A DNA stretch of 64,000 bases from JANPPS01 sp965246835 (GTDB taxonomy: Bacteria; Pseudomonadota; Alphaproteobacteria; Acetobacterales; Acetobacteraceae), in NCBI GenBank assembly GCA_965246835.1, contig CBDFFQ010000001.1:2480001-2544000 (forward strand), read 5' to 3'. Both the position numbers and the translations under genes were made by a program. The notes under the pieces were generated by a model. That model had not been told where the DNA came from and made no database searches. It saw only the letters and a program-made list of their open reading frames with translations. The stretch's first letter is position 1. Each line of letters opens with the position of its first letter. Below, in pieces: positions 26,311-34,602 of the stretch.

Positions 26311-26341
26311 AGCGAATGCTCTACCGCTGAGCTACGCGCCC
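26267..26341 (-). tRNA. tRNA-Val(CAC)
   Basis: The minus strand folds as a full cloverleaf: acceptor GGGCGCG/CGCGCCC, D arm GCTC/GAGC, anticodon stem TTCGC/GCGAA with loop TTCACAC (anticodon CAC, reading GUG), and T arm ACAGG-TTCAATC-CCTGT. The 3' CCA is encoded. The M20 peptidase reading frame overlaps it by 44 bp on the opposite strand. Confidence 0.96.
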
Positions 26342-26421
26342 ATCCGAAGGCGCGGGTTGTAGGGACCGCCTCAACCGGATGTCAAGTTACCAAGCCCGGC
26401 ATCCGCCCTATATGGAACCGC

Positions 26422-27174
26422 ATGAGGTGGTCCCCAGCCCTGCTCGCACTCGCGATGGCGCTCCCGGCCCGCGCCGACCCGATTCCGGCGCGATACGCCG
26501 CTTATGTCCGCGGCGTCGAGATCGTGGTGCTCGATACCGAGATCGACGTGGCGCCCGACGCCTACCGCGTCCGCTTGCAATTCCAGACCGTGGGCCCCGC
26601 CGCGGTCGCATTTCGCGGCACGTCGGACACCGTGGCCCAAGGCCGCTTCGTCGCCGGCCAACCCGTGCCGAACCGGTTCTTCAGCACCGGCGTCTTCCGC
26701 GGCACCCCCCGCGCCATCCAGCTCGAATACCCCGGCGGCACCCCGCAAATTCGCCAGCTCATCCCCCCGCCCGAGGAGGACCGCCTCCCAGTCCCGCCCG
26801 AGGACCAGGTCCGCACCATCGACAGCGTGAGCGCCATGGCCGACCTGATGCACCAGGTGAACGCCACCGGACGCTGCGAGCGCCGCACGACGGTATTCGA
26901 CGGCCGCCGCCTCTCCGCGCTCGAAGCCACCACCTTCGGCCCCGACACCGTGCCGCCCAGCCCCCGCTCCCGCTACACCGGCCCGGCGCTCCGCTGCGAC
27001 ATCGTCTCCCGCCAAACCGGCGGCTTCATGAAGGACTCCGACCCCGCCACCCGCGGCCAGCCGCAACAGGCCCGCGCCTGGTTCGCCGCCGTCACCCCGG
27101 GCGGCCCGCTGATCCCCGTCCGAATCACGCTCCTGACCAGGTTTTTCGGAGAGGCGACGCTCTACCTGAAGTGA
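26422..27174 (+). CDS. DUF3108 domain protein, probably periplasmic
   Basis: A 250-residue exported protein with the signal peptide MRWSPALLALAMALPARADP. The mature part matches DUF3108: alternating strands with YAAYVRGVEIVVLDTEIDVA, then LQFQTVGPAAVAFRGTSDTV, and a C-terminal QARAWFAAVTPGGPLIPVRI. The function of the family is not established; members are beta-rich envelope proteins. A Cys pair (GRCERR and LRCDIV) could form a disulfide. It begins 80 bp after the tRNA gene, divergent from it. Confidence 0.8.
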   Translation: MRWSPALLALAMALPARADPIPARYAAYVRGVEIVVLDTEIDVAPDAYRVRLQFQTVGPAAVAFRGTSDTVAQGRFVAGQPVPNRFFSTGVFRGTPRAIQLEYPGGTPQIRQLIPPPEEDRLPVPPEDQVRTIDSVSAMADLMHQVNATGRCERRTTVFDGRRLSALEATTFGPDTVPPSPRSRYTGPALRCDIVSRQTGGFMKDSDPATRGQPQQARAWFAAVTPGGPLIPVRITLLTRFFGEATLYLK

Positions 27175-27237
27175 CCCGTCGGGCGGAGCCGGGCGAGTTG
27201 CGAAACTCTCTCAGGAGCGACACGAGGCCCCCCAGCC

Positions 27238-27262
27238 GGCGTAGGATGGGCGTAGCCCATCA
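27238..27262. repeat. Intergenic palindrome, GTAGGATGGG family, copy 1
   Basis: GATGGGC (27245-27251) pairs with GCCCATC (27255-27261) around a 3-nt loop, preceded by GTAG. Related copies lie at 33019 and 61616. It sits between the convergent DUF3108 and DUF3429 genes. Confidence 0.6.
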
Positions 27263-27283
27263 CCGAAGCAGCGCCCGCACCTC

Positions 27284-27766
27284 TCACAAAACCACATGCC
27301 CGCCCAACAGCCGCACCAGACACACCGACACCAGACAAACAATCACCACCACCGACAGCCCCCAGCGCAGCCACATATACCCCGGCGGCACCAACCCGGC
27401 CTTCGTCCCCCGCGCCTCCACGATCGTCAGCCCGATGAACCCCGCCGCCAGCACTGCCAGCCCGATCAGCGGCAGCCCGATGAACGTCACCAGCATCCCG
27501 GCCCACCCCACCAGCGCCGGCACCACACCGAGCCCCAGCCGCAACCGCTCCACCCGCGCCGCCGTCTCGGGCCGCGGGTCCAGCGCCCACCCCCAATGCA
27601 CCCCGCCCAGGAAGGCCAGTATCACGGCACCATAGGCCGACAACCCGAGCATCGACCGGCTCGCCCCATCGCTGGAGAACGTCAGTGCACCGAGGCTGCA
27701 GCCCAGGAACGGCAGCAGGCCCAGGAGCCCAAGGATGACGGCTGTAGTCGGCAAGGGTCGGTTCAT
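27284..27766 (-). CDS. DUF3429 small membrane protein
   Basis: A 160-residue inner-membrane protein with five predicted helices. The DUF3429 motif is visible as LSAYGAVILAFLGGVHWGWAL in the second-third helix region, and the C-terminal helix is VVVIVCLVSVCLVRLL. The ATG at 27766 is chosen because the preceding residues in frame are hydrophilic and break the first helix (AVILGLLGLLPFLGC). The function is unknown; family members are stand-alone integral membrane proteins. Confidence 0.85.
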   Translation of the reverse strand: MNRPLPTTAVILGLLGLLPFLGCSLGALTFSSDGASRSMLGLSAYGAVILAFLGGVHWGWALDPRPETAARVERLRLGLGVVPALVGWAGMLVTFIGLPLIGLAVLAAGFIGLTIVEARGTKAGLVPPGYMWLRWGLSVVVIVCLVSVCLVRLLGGHVVL

Positions 27767-27909
27767 ACCCGGGCACGTAGTCGCGGCTGAGCCGTCGCGC
27801 AATGGCCGGTTGCCGTGTCGCACCGCTTACAAGAAGATGTCGCCGTCGCCGGCGACGCACTCATTAATACCCAAACGCCGGCCGGCTTTCTCATACCGAG
27901 CGGGTGTTC

Positions 27910-28989
27910 ATGTCTAGCGAACTGATCGCCGTTTTGCCCGGCTCCGAGGCCCCGGATCGTTGGAAATGGCAGGCCGCACTTACCGCCCTCGATCTCCCCT
28001 GGCATTTCGAAACGTCGGCGGACCCCGGCGCAGCCAAGGGGTTTTGCCCCATGCGAGCCGGCAAGGTCGTCAGCGGGGTGGAGATCCATGGTGACGGTTT
28101 GGAGGCTGTTCCCGGCGATCCCGGATGGACCGCTCTCCACCAGGTGATCGCATTCCGGTGGGGTGGCGACTTGCTGGAGTGCGCCTGCGCGTTCAGCGCT
28201 GCCGCGGGCCTGATGGAAGCATTCGCCGCGGTTGTCTATGATCCTGCAGAGGGGCCGACGCCTATCGGCCTGCCGCGGCTGCGCGAAATGGCGGCGATGC
28301 TGACGATGGAGGCTCTTGAACAGAGCAGCCGAGCGCTGACGGTGCAAAAAGTCGTCCGTGCAGTATCGAGGATGCCCGATATCGATTGGTGCTGCATTGT
28401 AGATAGTAGTGTGGTGTGCCGCTCCATCGAAGGGCATTATCTACGCGGCCTTGCCATAGACAGAACATCAGCGCCGGGCGTTTACCGCTTCAGGGTGATC
28501 CAGCTACTGTGGTGCATGCTCGGCCAACACATCCACGTTAATGACTGTTTCGAGATGAAGGATTGGCTGAGTGGCGGTCTCGAACGCATCGTAGACGGCG
28601 TTCGTCAGGAGTTCGCCAACGACGACGGGATCCGCCGCTGTGTCCTGGCCGATCCGGGACAGCCGTGGATATTCGACCCACGCTTCTACCCCGGCGAACC
28701 CGGGGGTGACCCCCACATCTGGGTCGATCGGGCGGTGATGCGCGCACTGGATGGAAATGGAGCGGCGGCACTGCCAGTCTTGCGCCGGGTTGTTGAGGAC
28801 TACCCAGACAAGGCACTCGCAGGCTCTGGACATCGGTGGAGCATCATACCCGAAGTGATCGCTTGTCTCGAGCGGGGCGGCGATGTCGGAGCGACCCTCC
28901 AGCCCCATACCGAAGCGGCGAAGGCGCGGTTCTCCATCAAGCCGATCCGCCGCCGCGCATCGGCCCGCTCGCCAAACAAAAAAGCCTGA
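27910..28989 (+). CDS. Hypothetical protein, 359 residues, two-part architecture
   Basis: I do not recognise a family. The N-terminal ~130 residues look like a small alpha/beta domain (AFRWGGDLLECACAFSAAAG, then VVYDPAEGPTP). The rest is a larger, mainly helical domain with HIWVDRAVMRALDGNG and a repeat-like C-terminal helix pair. The tail is strongly basic (KPIRRRASARS). No signal peptide or membrane helix is seen. Codon bias is weaker than in neighbours and cysteine is frequent, which suggests an accessory gene. The ATG at 27910 is two codons inside a GTG-initiated frame. It ends 48 bp before the CNNM gene on the same strand. Confidence 0.7.
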   Translation: MSSELIAVLPGSEAPDRWKWQAALTALDLPWHFETSADPGAAKGFCPMRAGKVVSGVEIHGDGLEAVPGDPGWTALHQVIAFRWGGDLLECACAFSAAAGLMEAFAAVVYDPAEGPTPIGLPRLREMAAMLTMEALEQSSRALTVQKVVRAVSRMPDIDWCCIVDSSVVCRSIEGHYLRGLAIDRTSAPGVYRFRVIQLLWCMLGQHIHVNDCFEMKDWLSGGLERIVDGVRQEFANDDGIRRCVLADPGQPWIFDPRFYPGEPGGDPHIWVDRAVMRALDGNGAAALPVLRRVVEDYPDKALAGSGHRWSIIPEVIACLERGGDVGATLQPHTEAAKARFSIKPIRRRASARSPNKKA

Positions 28990-29036
28990 GGCAAGCACAC
29001 GCTGCAATCCCTCGCCGCTTCCGCTATGGAACGCGC

Positions 29037-30332
29037 ATGGGCCTCAGTCTCGAACTCCTCGTCATCCTCCTCCTCATCCTGCTCAACGGCCTGTTCGCCA
29101 TGAGCGAGCTGGCGCTGGTGTCGGTCCGCCGCGCGCGCCTGGTGGTGCTCGAACGCAAGGGCGTGCCCGGCGCCACCACCGCCCGCCTCATGTCCGAGGA
29201 CCCGCAACTCTTCCTCCCCACCGTCCAGGTCGGCATTACGCTCGTCAGCGTGCTGGCCGGTGTCTATGGCGGCGCCCGCGTCACGGCCCGGCTGCAAGCC
29301 TGGTTGCTCGACATCCCCTCCCTGGCCCCCTTCGCCGAGACCCTTTCGCTCCTCCTCGTCGTCGTCAGCACCACCTATCTGACCCTCGTGCTGGGCGAGC
29401 TCGTGCCCAAGCAGCTCGCCTTGCGCCGGCCCGAAAGCGTCGCGGCGGCCGTGGCCGGGCCGTTGGCGTCGCTGGCCAAGATCGGGGCGCCGATCGTCTG
29501 GGTCCTGGGCAAATCCTCCGGTTTCGTGCTTCGCCTGTTCGGCGCCCATTCCGACGAGCGGCAGGGCGTCACCGAAGAAGAGCTCAGCGCCCTCCTGGCC
29601 GAGGGCGCGCAGGAGGGGGTGCTGGAGCATGGCGAGCGGGACATGATCGAGCGCCTGCTCCGCCTCGCCGACAAACCCGTCCGCGCCATCATGACCCCCC
29701 GCAACGAGCTGGCGTGGATCGACCGCACGGATCCCCGGCGAGACATCATCTCCGACTTCAAAGCCGCCTCCCATAGCCGGTTCGTGGTCTGCGACGGCTC
29801 GATCGACAACGTGGTCGGCGTGGTGCAGGCCAAGGACATCCTGGACCGCATCCTGGATGGCGGCGAGCTGTCGGTGGCCGCTGCGTTGAAGAAACCCATG
29901 GTGATCCCGGACACCACCACGGCGCTCGACGCCTTGGAGCGGCTCAAGAACGACCCCCTCGGCCTCGCGTTGGTGATGGACGAGTATGGCAGCTTCGAAG
30001 GTGTGGTCACCGCCGCCGACGTGCTGCAGGCGATCGTGGGGGAGGGGGCGGACCCCATGCCCTCGCCCACCGACGGCGTGTCGGCCGCCGGTGCATTGCT
30101 GCTGGACGGCGCGATGCCGGTGGACGAAATCAAAGCCCGGCTCGACCTGCCGGACCTGCCGTCCGAAGGCAGCTATCACACCCTGGGCGGCCTGCTGCTG
30201 GCGTTGCTGCGGAGGCTGCCCCGAACCGGGGACCGGATCGTATTTGGCGGCTGGCGGTTCGAGGTCGTCGCGATGGAGGGCCGCCGGGTCAGCCGCGTGA
30301 GTGCCGAGCCGGAGCCGGCGGCGGAGGGGTGA
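29037..30332 (+). CDS. CNNM/CorC-type membrane protein with CBS pair (hemolysin-family)
   Basis: A 431-residue inner-membrane protein. A DUF21/CNNM domain with about four helices spans residues 1-180 (LLILLNGLFAMSELALVSVRRAR, read in two segments, and TLVLGELVPKQLAL). Two CBS motifs follow at about 205-320 (RAIMTPRNELAWIDR; VMDEYGSFEGVVTAADVLQ), then a C-terminal CorC_HlyC domain (SYHTLGGLLLALLRRLP). The family is linked to Mg2+/Co2+ or Na+ transport and is misnamed hemolysin in older records. The start at 29037 places the first helix at the very N-terminus. It converges with the PEP-CTERM gene. Confidence 0.9.
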   Translation: MGLSLELLVILLLILLNGLFAMSELALVSVRRARLVVLERKGVPGATTARLMSEDPQLFLPTVQVGITLVSVLAGVYGGARVTARLQAWLLDIPSLAPFAETLSLLLVVVSTTYLTLVLGELVPKQLALRRPESVAAAVAGPLASLAKIGAPIVWVLGKSSGFVLRLFGAHSDERQGVTEEELSALLAEGAQEGVLEHGERDMIERLLRLADKPVRAIMTPRNELAWIDRTDPRRDIISDFKAASHSRFVVCDGSIDNVVGVVQAKDILDRILDGGELSVAAALKKPMVIPDTTTALDALERLKNDPLGLALVMDEYGSFEGVVTAADVLQAIVGEGADPMPSPTDGVSAAGALLLDGAMPVDEIKARLDLPDLPSEGSYHTLGGLLLALLRRLPRTGDRIVFGGWRFEVVAMEGRRVSRVSAEPEPAAEG

Positions 30333-30343
30333 CTCCGCCGCCG
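30316..30343. terminator. Bidirectional stem-loop between convergent genes
   Basis: CGGCGGCGGAG (30316-30326) pairs perfectly with CTCCGCCGCCG (30333-30343) around a 6-nt loop that contains the CNNM stop codon. It lies 6 bp from the PEP-CTERM stop on the other strand. There is no T-tract on either side. Confidence 0.55.
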
Positions 30344-30348
30344 CAAAG

Positions 30349-31308
30349 TCAGACGGTGCGGCGGCGCCGGGCCAGCAACGCGGTCAGCCCGAAGCCGAGG
30401 ATGGCAAGACTGGCCGGCTCCGGCACCGCAACCCCGCTACCCGTGCCATCTCCCGTGCCGAGGCCCAGGCTGCCGACTGCGATGTCACGCACCGTGTCCT
30501 GCCCGAATGCGCCGATAAGGGTCGCGGCACCCGTCGTCAGATTGATGGTGTAAAGGTTGTTTCCGCCCGTCGCGGTAGTGAGCGAGGCAAAGGCGGTGCC
30601 GGACACGCCATCGATATCGAAGCCCAGGCCAGGTCCCACGCCGAAGTTGAACAAATTAACGCCCAGTGCGCCCACCGTGTTGAGCGTGCCGTTGTTGGGC
30701 GGGTTGATCGTTACGAGCGCGTTGGTCGCCGCATCGATGCCATACAGCACCGTCGCGGTTTGAGCACCGGGGCTCTGATTGGTGTACGCCGCGGCCGTCA
30801 GCGTCGGGTCCACGCCCGCATTCGCGTCCCCGGCGGCATAGGCGAGCGGGGTGTCGATCGTCGTCGCAGCATTGCTCGGGTTCACCCGTAAATTCGTATT
30901 ATCCGCATTCACCACCCGAATGCGGTCCACGACGGGGTTGAACGCGATGTCGAAATCGACGCTGCTGCTGTTGTTGATGGTACCGACGTTCGTCGCGATA
31001 CCCGTCACGGTGTTCACCGTATAAAGGCCGACCGGTTGACTGAAATTATCCTGGGCGATCGCGAAGAGCTGACCAGTTGAAGGCCGGAAATCGATGCCGC
31101 GAACGATTTTCGTTCCGAACCCGCTGGTGGTCAGCCTGGTCGTGACAACGCCCGGCGTGGCGGAGTCGAACCCGATCAGGTCGTTGCCCACGACACCGAC
31201 CAGCGGAACAGCCTGAGCGGTCATTGACCAGACCGTGCTCAATGCGATGGCCGTGGTAGCGAAACGGGCGGTTATCGCTGACAGGTCAGTCCAGCGTCGA
31301 GGCGCCAT
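30349..31308 (-). CDS. DUF4394 protein with PEP-CTERM sorting signal
   Basis: A secreted protein of 319 residues. It has an N-terminal export signal ending near TAQAVP and a DUF4394 beta-propeller-like body with repeated LYTVNTVTGIATNVGTI-type units. The C-terminal PEP-CTERM signal is VPEPASLAILGFGLTALLA followed by RRRR, which exosortase (EpsH-type) recognises and cleaves. The start at 31308 follows TGAGGAA. The Asn/Thr-rich composition differs from its neighbours. The body probably holds a structural or adhesive matrix function; the exosortase is not in this window. Confidence 0.88.
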   Translation of the reverse strand: MAPRRWTDLSAITARFATTAIALSTVWSMTAQAVPLVGVVGNDLIGFDSATPGVVTTRLTTSGFGTKIVRGIDFRPSTGQLFAIAQDNFSQPVGLYTVNTVTGIATNVGTINNSSSVDFDIAFNPVVDRIRVVNADNTNLRVNPSNAATTIDTPLAYAAGDANAGVDPTLTAAAYTNQSPGAQTATVLYGIDAATNALVTINPPNNGTLNTVGALGVNLFNFGVGPGLGFDIDGVSGTAFASLTTATGGNNLYTINLTTGAATLIGAFGQDTVRDIAVGSLGLGTGDGTGSGVAVPEPASLAILGFGLTALLARRRRTV

Positions 31309-31433
31309 TCTAAATTTCCTCACAGAAGTGAACAAAATTGCTCACAACTCTCCCTACGCATCCAATCGCACAGTGGATGCGGCTCTGATCCGACTTCACG
31401 AAATTGTTTATCTCTCGATCGGGGCGGGCCCGA

Positions 31434-31895
31434 TCACAAGACCAAATGCAGGCACTGGTTATCCGGCCCATCCGGATATCCGGCGAATGCCGCACCCACG
31501 ACGAAGCCCCGCTTGCGATAAAGCGCGACCGCCGCGTCGAACGGTCGGCCCGTGCCGGTCTCGAGGCTGAGCCGGATGATGCCAACGGCCCGCGCCTCCG
31601 CGATGATGTGCGCGAGCATCGCCTGCGCCACGCCGCGGCGCAGATGGTCCGGATGGGTCCGCATCGATTTCAGCTCCGCCCAGTCCGGCCCCAACCGCTT
31701 CATGGCGCCCACGCCCGCCAGCGCGGCGCCGTCCCACGCGGTCCAGACCGTCACCTCCGGCGCCTGCAATCCCGTGAGGTCGAGCGCGTATGACGTGCCG
31801 GGGGGCGAGCTGTCCAGCATAGCCCGAGCATGAAACATCAGCAGCGCCCGCACGGCCTCACCCGTGAGGTCGTCAGGCCGGATGGTCAGGCTCAT
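31434..31895 (-). CDS. GNAT-family N-acetyltransferase
   Basis: A 153-residue acetyl-CoA-dependent transferase. The acetyl-CoA loop (motif A) is MRTHPDHLRRGVAQAMLAH at about residues 79-97, followed by LSLETGTGRPFDAAVALYRKRGF, the family's motif B. It overlaps the stop of the CoA-transferase gene by 4 bp (ATGA), so it is the last member of the minus-strand operon starting at the ABM or acyl-CoA dehydrogenase gene. The substrate is unknown. Confidence 0.88.
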   Translation of the reverse strand: MSLTIRPDDLTGEAVRALLMFHARAMLDSSPPGTSYALDLTGLQAPEVTVWTAWDGAALAGVGAMKRLGPDWAELKSMRTHPDHLRRGVAQAMLAHIIAEARAVGIIRLSLETGTGRPFDAAVALYRKRGFVVGAAFAGYPDGPDNQCLHLVL

Positions 31896-33010
31896 GCAAA
31901 CTCAGCCCGGATGGCCGTAGAGTGCTCGCCCACAGCCGGCACCGGTCTTAACGGCGGCAGGCCCTCACGCCGGACCGGTGGCGCCACCAGCGAGGCCGGG
32001 CCATGCGGCGTGTCGACAGTGACCCGGCGCAAAGCCGGATGGGCCGCCAGCCCGGCCATGTCATTGACGAACCCATACGCAGTTTGAGCCGTGCGCAGGC
32101 GGGTTGCTGCATCATCGCGACTCAAGCGGGCAAACGCGGCGGCAACGCGGCCGTCCACCTCCGGGCGATTGGCTACCCGGGCAGTGTTCGTCTCGAAACC
32201 GGCCGCCGCAGACAGTCCCGGGTCATCCAGAACGTGCCGACAAAAAGCTTCCCATTCCCGCTCATTCTGGATCGAAATCAAAATCCTGGCGCCGTCCGCC
32301 GTGTCGAACGCGCCATACGGGCAGATCGACGGGTGCGCCAGCCCCATCCGCGGCGGCGTCACGCCGGTCGCCTCATACAGCAGCAGCGGCACCGTCGCCC
32401 AATCCGCCATGCCGTCGAACAGGCTCACCTTCAACGCCCGGCCTTCACCCGTGCGGCCGCGCGCGATCAGCGCCTCCAGCACCGCCGCATGCGCCGCCAT
32501 ACCGCAGGCGATGTCGCACGCCGACACCCCCACGCGGCCCGGTCCGGCGGGCAGGCCCGTCAATGCTGCAAGCCCGCTTTCGGCCTGCACCAGCAGGTCA
32601 TACGCTTTCATGTCGGCATAGGCATGGCCCTCGCCATAGCCGCTGATATCGACCGTGATCAGCCGCGGATGGCGCGCCCGCAACGCCGCCGACCCGAAGC
32701 CCGCCCGCTCCGCCGCACCGGGCGCCAGGTTCTGGATGAACACGTCAGCCCGGGCCACCAACCGCGTCAGCAGGGCCGCGTCGGCGGCGTCCTTGATGTC
32801 CAGCACCAGGCTTTCCTTGCCACGGTTCAGCCAGACGAAATAACTGGACTGCCCGAGCACAGCCTTATCGTAGCCGCGGGCGAAATCCCCCTCCGGCCGT
32901 TCGATCTTGATGACCCGCGCCCCGGCATCCGCCAGCCGGCACGAACAGAACGGCGCCGCCACCGCCTGCTCCAACGCCACTACCAGGATCCCTTCGAGCG
33001 CGCCCGTCAT
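31892..33010 (-). CDS. CaiB/BaiF family CoA transferase
   Basis: Class III CoA transferase of 372 residues that moves CoA between carboxylic acids through an aspartyl-CoA intermediate. The catalytic Asp lies in MKAYDLLVQAESGLAALTG (about residue 161). Other signatures are RVIKIERPEGDFARGYD and YFVWLNRGKESLVLDIK in the N-terminal half. The ATG at 33010 removes seven poorly conserved residues. It lies downstream of the acyl-CoA dehydrogenase, separated by about 90 bp with a palindromic repeat, and overlaps the GNAT gene. The likely role is activation of an organic acid for beta-oxidation-like catabolism. Confidence 0.9.
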   Translation of the reverse strand: MTGALEGILVVALEQAVAAPFCSCRLADAGARVIKIERPEGDFARGYDKAVLGQSSYFVWLNRGKESLVLDIKDAADAALLTRLVARADVFIQNLAPGAAERAGFGSAALRARHPRLITVDISGYGEGHAYADMKAYDLLVQAESGLAALTGLPAGPGRVGVSACDIACGMAAHAAVLEALIARGRTGEGRALKVSLFDGMADWATVPLLLYEATGVTPPRMGLAHPSICPYGAFDTADGARILISIQNEREWEAFCRHVLDDPGLSAAAGFETNTARVANRPEVDGRVAAAFARLSRDDAATRLRTAQTAYGFVNDMAGLAAHPALRRVTVDTPHGPASLVAPPVRREGLPPLRPVPAVGEHSTAIRAEFA

Positions 33011-33018
33011 GGGATCGT

Positions 33019-33078
33019 AGGGTGGGTGCAACCCACCAAGCCACCAGCCGAAACATGGCGGGTTTCACCCACCCGCGA
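33019..33078. repeat. Intergenic palindrome, GTAGGGTGGG family, copy 2
   Basis: GGTGGGT-GCA-ACCCACC (33021-33037) forms a 7-bp stem; a second half further on (GGGTTTCACCCACCC, around 33060-33074) is complementary to the first, allowing a larger cruciform. It resembles copies at 27238 and 61616. Confidence 0.65.
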
Positions 33079-33101
33079 TCGCAATCCAGGCAAGCACGCC
33101 A

Positions 33102-34262
33102 TCAATACGACCGCGGCATCCCGAGCACATGCTCGGCCACATAGGACAGCACCAGATTGGTCGAGATCGGCGCCACCTGGTACAGCCGGGTCTCCCGGAA
33201 CTTGCGTTCGATGTCATACTCCTCCGCAAACCCGAAGCCGCCATGCGTCTGCACGCACGCCTCCGCCGCCGCCCAGGACGCCTCGGCCGCCAGCATCTTC
33301 GCCATATTCGCCTGCTCGCCACACGGCAGCCCGGCCTCGAACCGCTCCAGCCCATCCTGCACAAGCAACTCCGCCGCCCGCATCTGGGCATAGGCGCGGG
33401 CGATCGGGAACTGCACGCCCTGGTTCTGCCCGATCGGCCGCCCGAACACCTGGCGCTCCCGGGCATAGGCCGTGGACCGCGCGGTGAACCACTTCGCATC
33501 GCCGATGCACTCGGCCGCGATCAGCAGCCGCTCGGCATTCATGCCATCCAGGATATAGCGGAAGCCGCGCCCCTCTTCGCCAAGCAGCGCATCCGCGGGG
33601 ATGTGCATGTCGTCGAAAAAGACCTCGCACGAATTATGGTTCATCATCGTGCGGATCGGCCGGATCGTGAGACCCCGCACGGCCTTCATGTCCACGATGA
33701 AGGTGCTGAGCCCCTCCGTCTTCTTCGCCACCTGGTCCCGCGGCGTGGTGCGCGCCAGTAGCAGCATGAGGTCGCTATGTTCGGCACGGGACGTCCAGAT
33801 CTTCTGGCCGTTGACGACATAGCCTTCGTTGGTGCGGGTGGCGGTGGTGCGGAGTGCCGTGGTGTCCGTGCCGCTGCCGGGCTCCGTCACGCCGAACGCC
33901 TGCAGCCGCAACGCGCCGCTCGCGATCCCTGGCAGGTACCGCTGCTTCTGCGCCTCCGACCCATGCCGCAGGATCGTGCCCATCGTGTAGATCTGCGCGT
34001 GGCACGCCGCCCCGTTGCAGCCCTCGGCCTGCACCGTCTCCAGGATCGCCGCCGCGGCGGATATGCCGAGGCCGGAGCCGCCGAACGCCTCCGGGATCAG
34101 AACGGACAGATAGCCGCCCGCGGTCAGCGCCTGCACGAACTCCGTCGGATAGCCCCGCACGGCATCCAGCTTGCGCCAGTATTCGCCCGGAAAGCGCGCA
34201 CATAGCTTGCGGACCTCCTCCCGGATCTCACCATGGGTGTCCCGGCTGAGCGCGACATCCAT
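33102..34262 (-). CDS. Acyl-CoA dehydrogenase
   Basis: FAD flavoprotein of 386 residues that introduces a 2,3-double bond into an acyl-CoA. Signatures are the central beta-domain LQAFGVTEPGSGTDTTALRT, YVVNGQKIWTSRAEHSD, and the C-terminal helical domain ending RETRLYQVAPISTNLVLSYV. The start at 34262 shares one base with the ABM-gene stop (TGATG). With the CoA transferase, an acid would be activated and then oxidised. The chain length or branched specificity cannot be read from sequence. Confidence 0.92.
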   Translation of the reverse strand: MDVALSRDTHGEIREEVRKLCARFPGEYWRKLDAVRGYPTEFVQALTAGGYLSVLIPEAFGGSGLGISAAAAILETVQAEGCNGAACHAQIYTMGTILRHGSEAQKQRYLPGIASGALRLQAFGVTEPGSGTDTTALRTTATRTNEGYVVNGQKIWTSRAEHSDLMLLLARTTPRDQVAKKTEGLSTFIVDMKAVRGLTIRPIRTMMNHNSCEVFFDDMHIPADALLGEEGRGFRYILDGMNAERLLIAAECIGDAKWFTARSTAYARERQVFGRPIGQNQGVQFPIARAYAQMRAAELLVQDGLERFEAGLPCGEQANMAKMLAAEASWAAAEACVQTHGGFGFAEEYDIERKFRETRLYQVAPISTNLVLSYVAEHVLGMPRSY

Positions 34263-34564
34263 CAGGCGGGCTCCAGCACATGGATGACCCGGCCCGCCAG
34301 GTGCTCCTTGGTAGCTGCCCCATAGGCGGCCATGTGCGGCGCCGCGGCGTGCGCGCGGAGCGCCGCGAGGCTGGCCCATTTCTCGACCACCACGAACGTG
34401 TCGGGCCCCAGCTCCGTCTGCCCGGCGCCGGGTGCGTCGATGGCGGGCCCGTATTCGATGCACCCGTCTTCCGCATGCACGGCCGCCATGTTGGCGCGGA
34501 ACAGCGCCAGGACGGTGTCGCGCAGGCCGGGCTTGGTTGTGATGATGGCGAGGACGTGGATCAT
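34262..34564 (-). CDS. Antibiotic-biosynthesis-monooxygenase (ABM) domain protein
   Basis: A 100-residue ferredoxin-like dimeric alpha/beta protein. It shows the ABM pattern IHVLAIITTKPGLRDTVLAL, a central EDGCIEYGPAIDAPG and FVVVEKWASLAALRAHAAAPH with the conserved Trp. Members are quinol or heme-related monooxygenases or small stress proteins; catalytic residues are not diagnostic. Its stop overlaps the acyl-CoA dehydrogenase start by one base, so translation is coupled. Confidence 0.88.
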   Translation of the reverse strand: MIHVLAIITTKPGLRDTVLALFRANMAAVHAEDGCIEYGPAIDAPGAGQTELGPDTFVVVEKWASLAALRAHAAAPHMAAYGAATKEHLAGRVIHVLEPA

Positions 34565-34602
34565 GCTAACTCCTTCAGTGCGAGGCAGAGCAGTGACGGT
34601 GT

